The position numbers and the translations under genes were made by a program. Shown piece after piece: positions 11,270 to 21,902 of a stretch of 64,000 bases of DNA (position 1 is its first letter; the number at the start of each line of letters is the position of its first letter). The notes below the pieces were generated by a model that did no database searches, was not told the origin of the DNA, and was given only the letters and a program-made list of their open reading frames with translations. The DNA lies in NCBI GenBank assembly GCA_028532985.1, contig JANCIK010000012.1:558001-622000 (forward strand). Reading direction: 5' to 3'. The DNA comes from Stropharia rugosoannulata (taxonomy: Eukaryota; Basidiomycota; Agaricomycetes; Agaricales; Strophariaceae).

Positions 11270-12895
11270 CTGTCGGCGCTGTGGTTGCCGAGTTCTTCGG
11301 TATCATTTGTGCACAGCTTTCGACGCCTTCGGTTATCATCTGTCTGATCCTGAAATAAAATTAATGCAGGAGACTTGGACTTCAAGTAACTTTGAAGTTG
11401 AATGAAAGGTTGCCACTAGAGCGTTAAATAACATGTCTTCCTCCATAGCATGTTCTGTCTTGGGCTTCGCCAACGTCAAAAATATAAAATCATGTCAACG
11501 TCAGGACATATCGAGCTACATAAAGAACAATTGAACACTACCTAGATTCAAGTCCGGTGGCATGCACGACACGGCCATGGCATTTCCACTAACGGTGCCC
11601 TTCTTGCAAGCTCTGACAATTGATAAGTTCACCGACAGTTCACGTTGATGTTTTTGTCGGCGCAAGGATTCACCTTTCAACAACCTTTCAATGTGCATGT
11701 CAAGATAAAAAAGATTTCGACAGGACCGACTCCGGTTCATTCACCGGTTAATAAATCTTAACATTCGTTGTGGCATTTAACTGGAGGTGGAAGACTTGTT
11801 GTTTGATATAGTGTTTACTGTGCATTAAATTTCCAGGAGTACCGTATATTTTCTGCTAAAATTCAAAGCACAAGGATCTTATATTGCAGATGAACCGTGT
11901 ATCTCCACATATATTATCAGCACGGGTTCAAAATATCTAATTTTTCCCCCAAGTACAGCCTGTCCTTCAATTACCCTTCTCTGAATCGGACAAGACTCGG
12001 ATTGACCTCGCAGTCGGCACAAAGATACAAAGACGGCAAACGTGGGAAATAATACCGGCATTAACCGTATTATGTAATTATCTCACGAATTGATTCACGT
12101 ATTCCTCCAACATTCAAAGCTTTCAACCTCCCAAAACGTTCCTACTCAGAATTTCTACGTCTTATAGCGATAAATTGCGCTTTCGACAGCATAATCAGAA
12201 AACTCTGGGTCTTAGCGATGCTCAAACTCCTCTCGATAGACATTTTCTATTTGAAGATTACGGAAGAACCCAAGAAGAACCCTTTCTTGACATTCTTCGG
12301 TGTTGTTTTGACTGCCCTTCAAAGCTTCAAGCCTGACGGAGAATTGAGGTCATTTCGTCTATATACCAAACTCACTGGACCTAAGCCGCCCCGATTATGC
12401 ATAAACGTCACCTCAGCTCGACCTCAGCCTTGTTAAGTTGGTGAAGTTCCCATATTCCTTACATGTGGTCTCGTCTCGTCTTGCTTTGATGCAATTTGCC
12501 GGTCGTTACCTGGATTCACACAGCTTGCTCCACTCCAAACGACATCATAGTTTCTATTTACGGTGCTCGTGAGTCGCAGTCATGTGTGCACCGTTCGAAA
12601 GCACGTTGGTCTATTGAAAGTCTCAACAATTACAAGGCGAGTTCTATTTGCAGCACTCTGGCGAGCTAGCAGTGCACGAATCAGCTGGTACCCGAGGAAG
12701 CTCTATATATGCGCGGTCTATGCTCTGCTGGTAGGAGAAATTTTACAAAATCAGAAGTTATCTTGTCAGTAAGGCATCCTTCGGCACCAAATTCGACTAG
12801 GAGCGGTATCAGAACGATGCCAAAATGCTCAGTTCTCTCCTACCTCCCCTCGTGGATGGCAACGTTCCTGTGATAAAGAGCACAGACTCTCAACA
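11270..12895. other. Region between the two head-to-head phosphodiesterase genes
   Basis: About 1.6 kb separating the promoters of the two paralogues. It is AT-rich and I find no convincing exon or decayed copy. Short open frames here have no splice-compatible continuation or recognisable motif. Confidence 0.45.
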
Positions 12896-12902
12896 TATAA
12901 AA
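12896..12902 (+). promoter_or_regulatory. TATA box of PLC-like copy 2
   Basis: TATAAAA in the context CAACATATAAAAACG, about 60 bp before the start codon at 12957. The position matches that of copy 1. Confidence 0.55.
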
Positions 12903-12956
12903 ACGACATCATGCTAGGGACACTTTCTTGGTGTCTTTGTTACGCACTTGATAGCT

Positions 12957-14605
12957 ATGCTTTCAAGCGTGCTGGGATTGCTCTCCAGTCTTCTCCTTGT
13001 TTCTACTGGGTCAATTCCTTCGCGAAGGTAGGCATTACATCCATGTCCACCCCTGTGACGGGCCCTGATAACTGACATCTGATAATCAGAGCCACCGTGT
13101 GCAATGGTCATGCAGAACTTTGCGACCGAAACTACGCAAATGTAACTGTAATTGGAGCGCATGATTCCTTTGCGTTCAGTACCGACGCCATCGACCGTGA
13201 GTACCGTGTGCCATTGGGCGCTGCAGCTGCTTGATTGTTGTAATTCATGTAGTGGCCCGCGATCAGGAAGTCGATATTCCTACGCAACTAAGCCTGGGAG
13301 TACGATTGCTACAGGCACAGGCGCATGTGTCAGTTGTCTCTACTGGTTCAGAGAGTTTCATGGGTTTTGAGCTGCATGACACAGGAACCCCATAGACAAT
13401 CAGTTGCACTTTTGCCACACAAGCAAGTATGACCACTTTTGCTATTTTCATTTTTCTAATTTTTGCCATGGCAGGCTGCGTACGTTGTTCATCTGACAGC
13501 GAGATAGGAACAGGAAAACTCAATCTCACGCAAGCTACTGTTTGATGGGGGAACAGTCGTGAGCTATTTACAGACAGTCAAGACGTTCTTAGACGCGAAC
13601 CCGAATGAAGTCTTGACCTTGTTGTTTACGAACCCTGAAGGACAGAATGTAAGCACAGTATGGAAGCCGGCTTTCGATACTGCAGGTATGTACTACGTTT
13701 TGTCTGCATTCACGGTGCCTGCCCGTTAAGCTCACCCCAAATATAAGGTATCACACCACTCGCATACGTCCCTCCATCTGTTCCTGTAGCGCAATCCGAC
13801 TGGCCCACCCTTGGACAACTCATCGACAGCGGGCAGCGCGTAGTCGTGTTCCTTGATTCCGGTGCTGACACCTCGCAAGTAGACTTCATCTTACCCGAAT
13901 TCGAAATGGTACGTGCGGTCCGCCTCGTCCGCTCTTCATTCTTCCTTAGGACGCATTGAAAATGAACGATGTGTGTCCATCAGATATGGGAAACACCCTT
14001 CAGCGTAACAGATCCAACATTCCCGTGCTCTGTTGATCGAATTAGCGGCCCGCTCTCTACGGCAGACCACAGCTATTTGATCAATCACTCGCTGAACAAG
14101 AACATTCTCCCAATTGGAGACGGCGTCATCGTGAGCGATCCCGCGGATGCGCCGACAACTAACGGAGTTGCTTCGTATGTCCATTGCTCCTTGCGTGGCA
14201 CGGCGCTGTCCAGTTAAACTGATCAAAATGTCACAGTATCCTCGCCAACGTCAACAACTGCGTCCCGCTGGGAGCAAACCGCAACCCCCAGTTCCTTCTA
14301 CTCGATTTCGTGGATTTGGGACAGGCTTTCCAAGCCGCTGCCCAGCTAAACGGATTAGTGTGAGTACATACGTTCATATACCCTTCTCTGCCGTTGTTAT
14401 CATTTGTCGTCATATTTTATTCACTTATGCCATAAATATTATTGGAACTGCAATCATCAGTACAAGCACCGCCTCTACGTCTGCGTCGTCCAGCACACCA
14501 GTCCCGGACAAACTGAGCTCCAGCGCAATGGTCGCCGCGACACGATTTCCATGGCGCGATTGGCTTGTTGCCTCGACATTTCTTATGATGATCAACTGCA
14601 TTTAA
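12957..14605 (+). CDS. PLC-like phosphodiesterase, GPI-anchored form (copy 2)
   Basis: Paralogue of the minus-strand phosphodiesterase at 9.7-11.2 kb, 355 residues. Exons: 12957-13027, 13090-13196, 13253-13328, 13385-13422, 13475-13479 (5 nt), 13535-13685, 13748-13908, 13984-14174, 14237-14359, 14461-14605; the total is in frame. The 107, 76, 5, 151 and 191 nt exons have the same lengths as in copy 1. Catalytic histidines: VIGAHDSFAF (His48) and LHFCHTSC (His96). The intron before the micro-exon (13423-13474) starts with GC (GCAAGT). An extra last exon adds a Ser/Thr-rich stalk (TASTSASSSTPVPDKLSSS) and a hydrophobic end (WLVASTFLMMINCI), the layout of a GPI-attachment signal. A cell-surface enzyme is therefore likely, while copy 1 is probably released. 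Confidence 0.88.
13475..13479 (+). other. 5-nt micro-exon (GCTGC) of PLC-like copy 2
   Basis: Flanked by ATGGCAG before and GTACGTTG after. It completes AGC (Ser) and supplies TGC (Cys) of the HTSC motif. Without it the frame cannot join HFCHT to LLFDGGT. A 5-nt exon occupies the same place in copy 1 at 10622-10626. Confidence 0.8.
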
Positions 14606-14828
14606 CTGCATTTAATGACCTTCATGCCTGCTGCATAATGACTTAACCTTATAGTAATACGCATACTGATATTTGTAGTGATTGCCCGAGTAAGCTCGCG
14701 CGCTCATTTTGATAAATACCTTGACGGAAATGCATACCATTCCGCCCATTAATCTGTTAGACTGAAAGATCAGAGTACGCCATTTGAACTGTTACAAGGT
14801 ACAACAGCCGAGTACAGTGCAAGATACT

Positions 14829-16940
14829 TTACACTTGGGCAAAAGGGTATGGACGCATCATGATGGCTTCATCGCGAGAGGTGCCAGCCGACGATGAGGG
14901 TATATATTCGGAATGCTGCGAGACAGGAGCCATGGAAGCAATTTTTCCCGGCTCTTCTTCGGCGGGGTGTGTGGGTATCCTGTGACCATAACTATGAGTA
15001 GATGGATGACCTCTTGCATAGTTAATAAAGAAGACTAGGGAGCTCCATATTTCGCGAGCGAAATCCACTACGATGCGGACGATCAGTTTCACATATTCCT
15101 CAAACGAGAAAAAATTATCATACTGTAGTTGATACTGAGAAAGGTCATTTGAATTAGCATAGAATATAATTATAATCGTAAAATTCACGTACGAGTCCCA
15201 CAATGGACGGCCTATTCCAGTGGGAGGTTGACCTGCTTTGCGGGTGTATTCCTTTGCCGGGTAGGCCCACCACATCAGACCAGAAAAGAATACCATCTAC
15301 ATAGGGAAATCTGAGTGATTATTTTAGAGGGGTAGCAATCTGCCTACCTCAATACAGATGAGAAGGGCATCCAACCCATCTTTAATATTAACAACCGTCC
15401 AGTAATCGTTAGCTACCATAACAATATTATTAGCATATGATGAGATAATAGAAGTATTTGAGTACAACCTTTGATTACTTTGACGTTAAGAGCCCCGATC
15501 TGGGACAGGGTGGTGTTAGCAGAAGAAATGGCCCGGGGATTATAGCCGAGGTTACTTACGACGAAGGACTGATAGAAGGTAAACATTACAATCAATTTGA
15601 TAGAAAGAAATTTAGCCAAAGGACGACGTCCTGCAAGTTCCGCATTCATCAATCCGTAAAAGATTAGTAGACCGTACAGGGCTATACTGTAAACAGTGGA
15701 GTAACAGTTAACCCGAGACAAATAAGACCGTAGAACGTATGGGCACCTGATACTGATGAAATCAATAACTGCAATATACACGGACGCATATTTCCAAGAA
15801 TATGCATCACTGTCACACAGAATATCCAACTTTTCACAGATAATGCCTGCTATCGAAGCAGCTAAGAGGCCAATGAACCGATGAAACTTGATGTCAGTTA
15901 AAATCATTAAATCACCTACCAGGTCGGATGATAATGTACTGTAAAACAGACCACTATGGGCCAGTTAAATACTTGTTGATCAAACACTCAATCCTCAGGC
16001 ACAAACCTTGACAGTGTACATGAAATAGGGCTAAGGTCACTATGTCAGTAAAAATGATAGCAGTGCGGGTAGAAAGTCTAGACCTTTGTAGGACGATATC
16101 GCCAACAGCTAAACTAAAAGGTTGAATATATTGAGGTCATAAATAGAATGAGAAGGGTACAGCTCCACTTACGGGAAAAGGAAGCGGCATTTTGTCTTTG
16201 CGCTCCAGAGCACTGGTTGCGGAATGCCCACTGGCGGTATCCGCTACATATTCTACAATGAGAAAACTGGGAATGTTAATCAGTAATGAATAGTTTCATG
16301 TTTTCAAATGGAGGGACCATACAGAAAGGCGCTCAAGGTGACAGCCTAGTACCCGTAAGCATCTATACTCCGAAGTTGGACGTTAAGTGATTGACAGACC
16401 TCATAAGCTGTCGGCTTTCATCAACGCCAACGTCATTGTGTTAAGCTTAAAACAGCATTTGCTTACCGACTTCAATGAACGAGTAATAGACATAATCCCG
16501 ATAGAATCGATAGGAACAGAACGAAATAATTGCGTAGACGGAAGGCATGTACAGGATGCGTATACTGTCGACAGAAATGAGCCACGATGATGGACATCGG
16601 ACCAGAGAAAGTAACAGACATTTGGCGCTGTTGCGCGGGTACTGTATAGTTTCTGCAAGTCTGGTTTCAATTTGGCTGCGCGCGATTAAAAAATATCCGA
16701 TGTACCTGCAGTGCTGCAGAACCGATATAGCAGAAATGATTGTCGTCTATGCAGCAGTAGGATATTCCGCCCCATAATTAGTGCCAACTTCATGCCGAGG
16801 ACATGGATATCACTTACAAGAGCTGCGCATCCTCCCGCAATAGCCCAGCCTATCCTATGTGTCGACCAGTGTATCCCATCTGCGTCCCAGAAGTGGCTCT
16901 GATCAATGGCCACTTGGTTCGTGGAGGTCGGACAAGGCAT
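14829..16940 (-). CDS. TMEM184 / organic solute transporter Ost-alpha family membrane protein (DUF300)
   Basis: Multi-pass membrane protein of the TMEM184/Ost-alpha family, spread over many small exons. Recognisable in order: 41-residue exon 1 (16940-16818, ending AIAGGCAAL); TTIISAISVLQHCRNY; TVPAQQRQIIRILYMPSVYA; YRFYRDYVYYSFIEV; an 8-nt exon (16407-16400) adding AYE; AVTLSAFLY; then EYVADTASGHSATSALERKD; CWRYRPTK; YFMYTVKWSVLQYIIIRP; IALYGLLIFYGLMNAELAGR; RRPLAKFLSIKLIVMFTFYQ; DYWTVVNIKDGLDALLICIE; MVFFSGLMWWAYPAKEY. The tail is hydrophilic and ends YPFAQV at the stop 14829-14831. The YGL, GRRPLAKFL and KLIVMFTFYQSF blocks are diagnostic. Fungal members are vacuolar or endosomal; transport activity is not established. 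One donor in the middle (after AFLYG) is weak, so that border is uncertain. Confidence 0.88.
16400..16407 (-). other. 8-nt micro-exon (CTTATGAG) of the TMEM184-family gene
   Basis: Between acceptor GCCGACAG and donor GTCTGTC on the minus strand. It adds the residues A-Y-E (with one base from the preceding exon) so that FIEV joins AVTLSAFL. That gives the family-conserved string EVAYEAVTLSAFL, which no direct splice between the neighbouring exons produces. Confidence 0.75.
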
Positions 16941-19713
16941 GCAGGGGAGGAGAGGCTACCCAAGACTATTTTTTGTGAATATATGCGTGAAAGTAGGTAC
17001 AGGGAAGTAAAAGAATGTAAGCTCTTAGCACAGAGTTGGTGGACGACAAGACGATGAGGACAACGCCACCCGAGAAAGCCAAGCCGCAGCTAGGCTGTAT
17101 CGTGGGAAGATGTAATGTTACATAATCCTTGGGTGAATTCTTCGTCCATCGGCTTCCGAAAGTCCGCTCACTCCCTCTATCAACCTCGATGGCATAAACT
17201 CACGACCCGAGAAAGTACATGTAACCTTTCCTCAAATATCATGAACGGATCTCCAAACGCTGCAACCACAGTACCAAGGACCCCTTGTTTGTTTGCTGTT
17301 CATCCAATCTTTATGCTCTCAATGTCCTTTTTCATTGATAGTTTTGACAACACTTTTCCTACGCCCATAAACGGGCTTCAATAAGCTTACAGACGGAGAT
17401 AAGGAGGTCCAATTGATATATGTATGTATGAGTCTTTCAACTTGCAGTCAGTCGGCAAATGGCGCTGTCAAAGATCGTTGGACAGAATACAAATATACAC
17501 ACAGCTTCGATTGCCTCGATTGCACTAAGGAGATGGTAGAACACAACTCACGCTCTGCATTGATGTATAAAGCTTATCTCGCAAGTCAGTCGGAAACTAG
17601 GATCCCAAATTTCGCCGGTGGACAGCGCTGAATTCAACAGAATACTGTACTGAGACGTACTCTGGTACCCCATCATTTACTTCAAAGCACGTCTCGGTGG
17701 ATTTTGCTGGCGGTACATCCTGAAGGCTCTACAAGCGATTCTGTTGCCCGCGGTCTGCGCATATTGCATTCGCGTATCACCGGAAACTCGACTCATTTTA
17801 AAATCTTTACTTCCCGTGGAGCACAACTTCAGCGAATATTTTTTACACACCTAGCCGTTGGTTCCCATGAAACTTACTAGTTGGTCCCTTGTTGGCACCT
17901 ATCTACAGGTGTGGCCTCCGCCTATGCCCGATGCTTTGCGATGCACTATAGAGTGGCTTCAAACGGCTTATATATATGATACTGATTAGGTCAAAATGAA
18001 CAGTATGCACCTTGAAGCAAGCTTTACAAATGAATCATTATCAATGGTGCTCTCAGCTCAAGGACGAACTGATGTATCAGTTTAGTTAAAGATGCGCTTC
18101 ATGATGGGTAGTGACTTGAATAACTGCTACATATTACGGTTACCGCAGATACGGCCGCACATCCCATGAGCCCGCTGCCCGGTGGTTCTATGTAGAGATT
18201 CATTACAGTACGAATCAGTGGATTTGACCGAGGCCGCTGATATGTATATCACTGCAGATGTGGTGTACTATCCAGAACAGCTGCTTGAGCTCCATTCATA
18301 GCATGTGTCAGCAATTTAACATGTCAAGGCTTATGCATAGTACTTCACTACTTTCATCATCTCTCGAGTCAAGGCCGTAACGGAGTAACCCGCTGTAATC
18401 AGCAAATAGTTGGTTATCAAAACTTGTGAAACGCAGTTCAGTCAATTGTAGAAAGACGTTCCTTTACATTCCTGAGAAATGTTACTTAATGATGTAACAA
18501 ATCCACGGAGCTGTGCATGTTCAAATCGTGGAGTTGTCGTGGAGAGTGTACCTTGCCCTGGTGGCCGTGATCCGCACCGACAATGCTCTGCGGCTCCGTT
18601 AGTCTGCAGATTGATCCGGGGACTATGTCTTTGGTGAATAATCAAGAACTATATATGTCAAAGTTGGAATTCAGGATTGGTGTCTTTCAGTGTTAAATTG
18701 AATAGAACATACTCTAACTGGTAATCCTGAGGCATCACTGATAAAGATAATAGTCACTTCGAAATTCGAATATCGCAGAAATCGCTGACCGGAGTCAAGT
18801 TTTGAAAACGCATTATAAGACCATTGTGAGGACATATCTGCTTTTCATGCAAATAAATAACAAATACATAGAGTATAATCTATTTCGCAGGCTATTATTC
18901 TGCCTAAATCTAAGAAATTGATACATAACACTGCATAATATCCATCCAGTTGAGAAATATGTACCGAGCGCTCGACGCAGTGTCGACGTCGTCAAGCGGG
19001 GAATCCGCGCCGCGATGTCGATCTTTCCCTGAATACGTATTCCTACGCGAGCGCATATTAAGACGTTAAGACATATCTCGAGTCACAGCCATAGCCTACT
19101 GCATGTATGTATGTATTAGGATTTCATAGTTTGAGAATAACAGTATGACTGTGTGCATCTCAGCTACGCTGATCTCCACGTCCTGCGGGTGCTACGCCGC
19201 ATGAGCAAGTTGGTCTGCGGAAAATTACACATTGCAATTTCTTCAAGTGCCCCCGCAGCCCACCGCGCAACCTCCGCAGATATTCGTTTTCCGCAAGTTT
19301 TTTTCCGGCGTTCTCTGGACCGATTTATCTTGCTCAGGTGAAAATTTCCAGAGTGTGTAAGGAACGTAGACAATCAAGATATTTTCTGAATCTCTTCAAG
19401 TAATGGGCATAGCAAAATACCAACAAAATACGGCTTGAGCAGGCGTGAACACGGTCTGTGATATATGTAAGCTAGTCGGCATCGCGGGAAGAAACTCGAA
19501 AGCGGCAGTACTTCCGAAATAGACCGGAAACATCTTGTCACACTCACCGCCAGCATGATGGATGTACATAGCCGAATTTCCGTTTCGGAAGGGCGAGCTG
19601 AATGTGCCCCAAGTTTGTTGGGACGCCATGTAGTTATACAACCTGACACTCCCACTTAGTACTCAGATCGAGATGGCTTGTCAAAAAAAAGAGATGCTGC
19701 CCAGCTCGTCTGG
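16941..19713. other. Gene-poor region
   Basis: About 2.8 kb with no gene I can support. A minus-strand segment near 17230-17300 reads VVAAFGDPFMIFEERLHVLS when translated but has no start, splice or family support. A minus-strand open frame at 19396-19641 contains a possible GTGAGT donor near 19553 but leads to no recognisable protein. Confidence 0.4.
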
Positions 19714-19720
19714 TATAAAA
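19714..19720 (+). promoter_or_regulatory. TATA box before the small gene at 19825
   Basis: TATAAAA in the context CTGGTATAAAACCGG, 111 bp before the start codon at 19825. It is one of few signs of gene structure in this gene-poor interval. Confidence 0.4.
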
Positions 19721-19824
19721 CCGGTCGCTGAAATGCAACACCCATACCAAATCCACATAGATCTTCCCCTCTCTCGTAGAATCCTACTAATACTCCCTAC
19801 TATCTACTATAATTCAAAGAGATA

Positions 19825-20208
19825 ATGGACACTCCAGAGGGACTTCGCAACCGTCTTATGGCTCTTCTTGCCCTGTACGACCTCCTGCCTTACTCCTTAT
19901 CCAACCCACCACATGGAGCGGCGCCAATGACCCTCGACGAAGCCATCGGCCCTGACGCTGTTCGGCGCTGCTTAGAAGCGATGACGCGGACGCACCCACA
20001 ATCACTGCCGGGAGAGCTATCCAACATACTCGTGCGTGTGCGGTACCGCGCAAACCTACCAAAAGTGTACTTACCGATTTTATCGCAGAGAGGGTCCAGG
20101 AACGCAAACACTACCCGCGGCTCCGGAAATTCGGGGAACAGCCGAGGTTACCAGTGTTCCACATACCCTGCGTCTAATGTGAATCATGCTTCGCATCTGC
20201 GAGGATGA
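19825..20208 (+). CDS. Small hypothetical protein
   Basis: An uninterrupted frame of 127 residues starting MDTPEGLRNRLMALLALYDL. I do not recognise the family. In favour: a TATA box 111 bp upstream, a pyrimidine-rich leader, an A at position -3 of the start codon, and a GC-rich segment with balanced amino-acid use over the first 75 residues (MTLDEAIGPDAVRRCLEAM looks helical). Against: the second half becomes Ser/Asn/Arg-rich and may be intron read-through, and both sides are gene-poor AT-rich DNA. A possible alternative is that only the first about 75 codons are exon and the rest is spliced differently; I could not find a better continuation. Confidence 0.38.
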   Translation: MDTPEGLRNRLMALLALYDLLPYSLSNPPHGAAPMTLDEAIGPDAVRRCLEAMTRTHPQSLPGELSNILVRVRYRANLPKVYLPILSQRGSRNANTTRGSGNSGNSRGYQCSTYPASNVNHASHLRG

Positions 20209-21902
20209 ATCAAACCATTTTAGTCATTTTGCTATCCTCCTGATCTGGTGAGTATTCCCTTTGGTCCCCGATGCGGTTATTACTCCAAAGTACTGATGCC
20301 GGTGTTTATTGGCAAGTGCCACACACATTTAGATTTGATTGACATAGATTGACACAGTTGGATTTGGAACGGTATGTCCGACGCAATTGGCATTTTATCG
20401 CACGCTGAGCTTGTTACAGATATTTGTTTGCTATTGCTGTGTACCGCTAGACTGCATTATTTATTTCTATCATGGACTTATACATCCTAACTTATTTTCT
20501 TATATTTACTAAAGACACTGTCAGCGTCGGGTTTGAGGGGCTGAAGTAGTTGTGACATGGACTTTGCCAGTTGTTACATTTGGATCACTGGTTTTTGACG
20601 CACGTAGTATGTAGTGTTAAGAGTACGATATCAATCTTGCACTGATAATAATAGTTATGCTTGGGTTGGCTCTGGCTTTGGCGTTGCCCCATAAGCTGAC
20701 TCATCTACTTTCTCGATTGAATGAACGTCCAATGAGCCTCGGAGGGAACCTACCTTGACACAACAGTTGTGGGATATACGCAACAGTTCCAGTTCGGCAA
20801 GTCATTATTAGGGTCCGCGGAAACTGACATTGGGCGCAGTGCGTCTGGCGGAAATCATTCACAGCTTGGGCGTCAGTCACTGTCAGTCACAAAAGTCAGT
20901 ACATGATTATTTTGAAACTTAGAAATACTAATCACTTAAGGTCTATCTCATGAAAATGAATCGTAAATATATCATTACCATAAGCGCCTATTTATATACC
21001 ATATATGGGATCCAGGTACGGAGATGTCCTTACAGAAATAATCGGGGGTTGGAGAAATATACAGCGTTGTGGAGATATGGGCTGTGCAACTTGAACCGAT
21101 GGTGGAACTTTCCTTCCTAGGCCTAAGCAGGCATCTTGAAATTACATAGAGTATGGTTCGACTGAGTTCAGAATAGCGTACAATGTTGATTTCGACCAAA
21201 AATCAACCATTTTATACTGATGACAACAATAAGTATATTTTTAAAAGTGCCTGTCTAAGTCTAAGATATTTAGCAAGTGCAGATAGACCTGTATTGAATC
21301 TGTGAGTAACGACAACAGGCTTACAAAGGTGTAAACCATTTCAAGGATCCTACATCAGCACATCTCTCGCCCTGTTTAATGATCACAGAGTGAGCTACAC
21401 ATTGGATCTTGACACTACAAAGGTTGTATATCAACTTAGACCGAGTCTCTAATGAGTTATTTATGAACATTCTTCTCCAGTTTTGTTCCCGCTTCCTGCT
21501 GTACAGAACTTTCTAAATTTATGCCTACCATATTACGCATGTATGTTTATTCATATCATTCCGAAGTGTAAGATTCTGGATAGGAGTGAGTAGCTGATAG
21601 AATGAAATTTATGAATATAAATCGTAATTCGTAAAACGATGTTGTCCATTTTATGTTGGCCAACGTGGCCCTACTACGCTAGTAGAAATTGAGGCGGCGC
21701 TCAATTTGGCCTCGACCTGCCGAAAGATGTGTGTAGCGATCTTCTCGCGGGGTGCGTGTTGATGCCCATGACTGATGGTACGGAATACACAGTAACGACC
21801 GTTACTTTAATCGATTGTAGGTGATTGGCATTGCTGGGCGCTTTCAAGTCGCCATCAGTCTGTGTGCCTTTCAACCTGTCCTTTTACCCCTCGCCCACCA
21901 GC
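20209..21902. other. Gene-poor region
   Basis: About 1.7 kb, AT-rich, with no supported gene. A short perfect palindrome-like CTACTACGCTAGTAG at 21671-21685 lies before the PARP-E2 gene; the last 150 bp are GC-richer and probably promoter. Confidence 0.45.

Noticed and set aside
11270..12895. A third phosphodiesterase copy between the head-to-head pair
   Set aside because: No trace of the GAHDSFA, FDGGT or WPTLGQ blocks was found on either strand.
13423..13474. GT donor at 13426 (GTATGA) instead of the GC donor in PLC copy 2
   Set aside because: It puts the next exon in the wrong phase and meets a stop at once, and it would lose the HTSC motif that copy 1 confirms.
19396..19641. 81-codon minus-strand frame divergent from the small gene at 19825
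   Set aside because: It contains a GTGAGT donor in the middle, which would change the product. Neither the spliced nor the unspliced version gives a recognisable protein.
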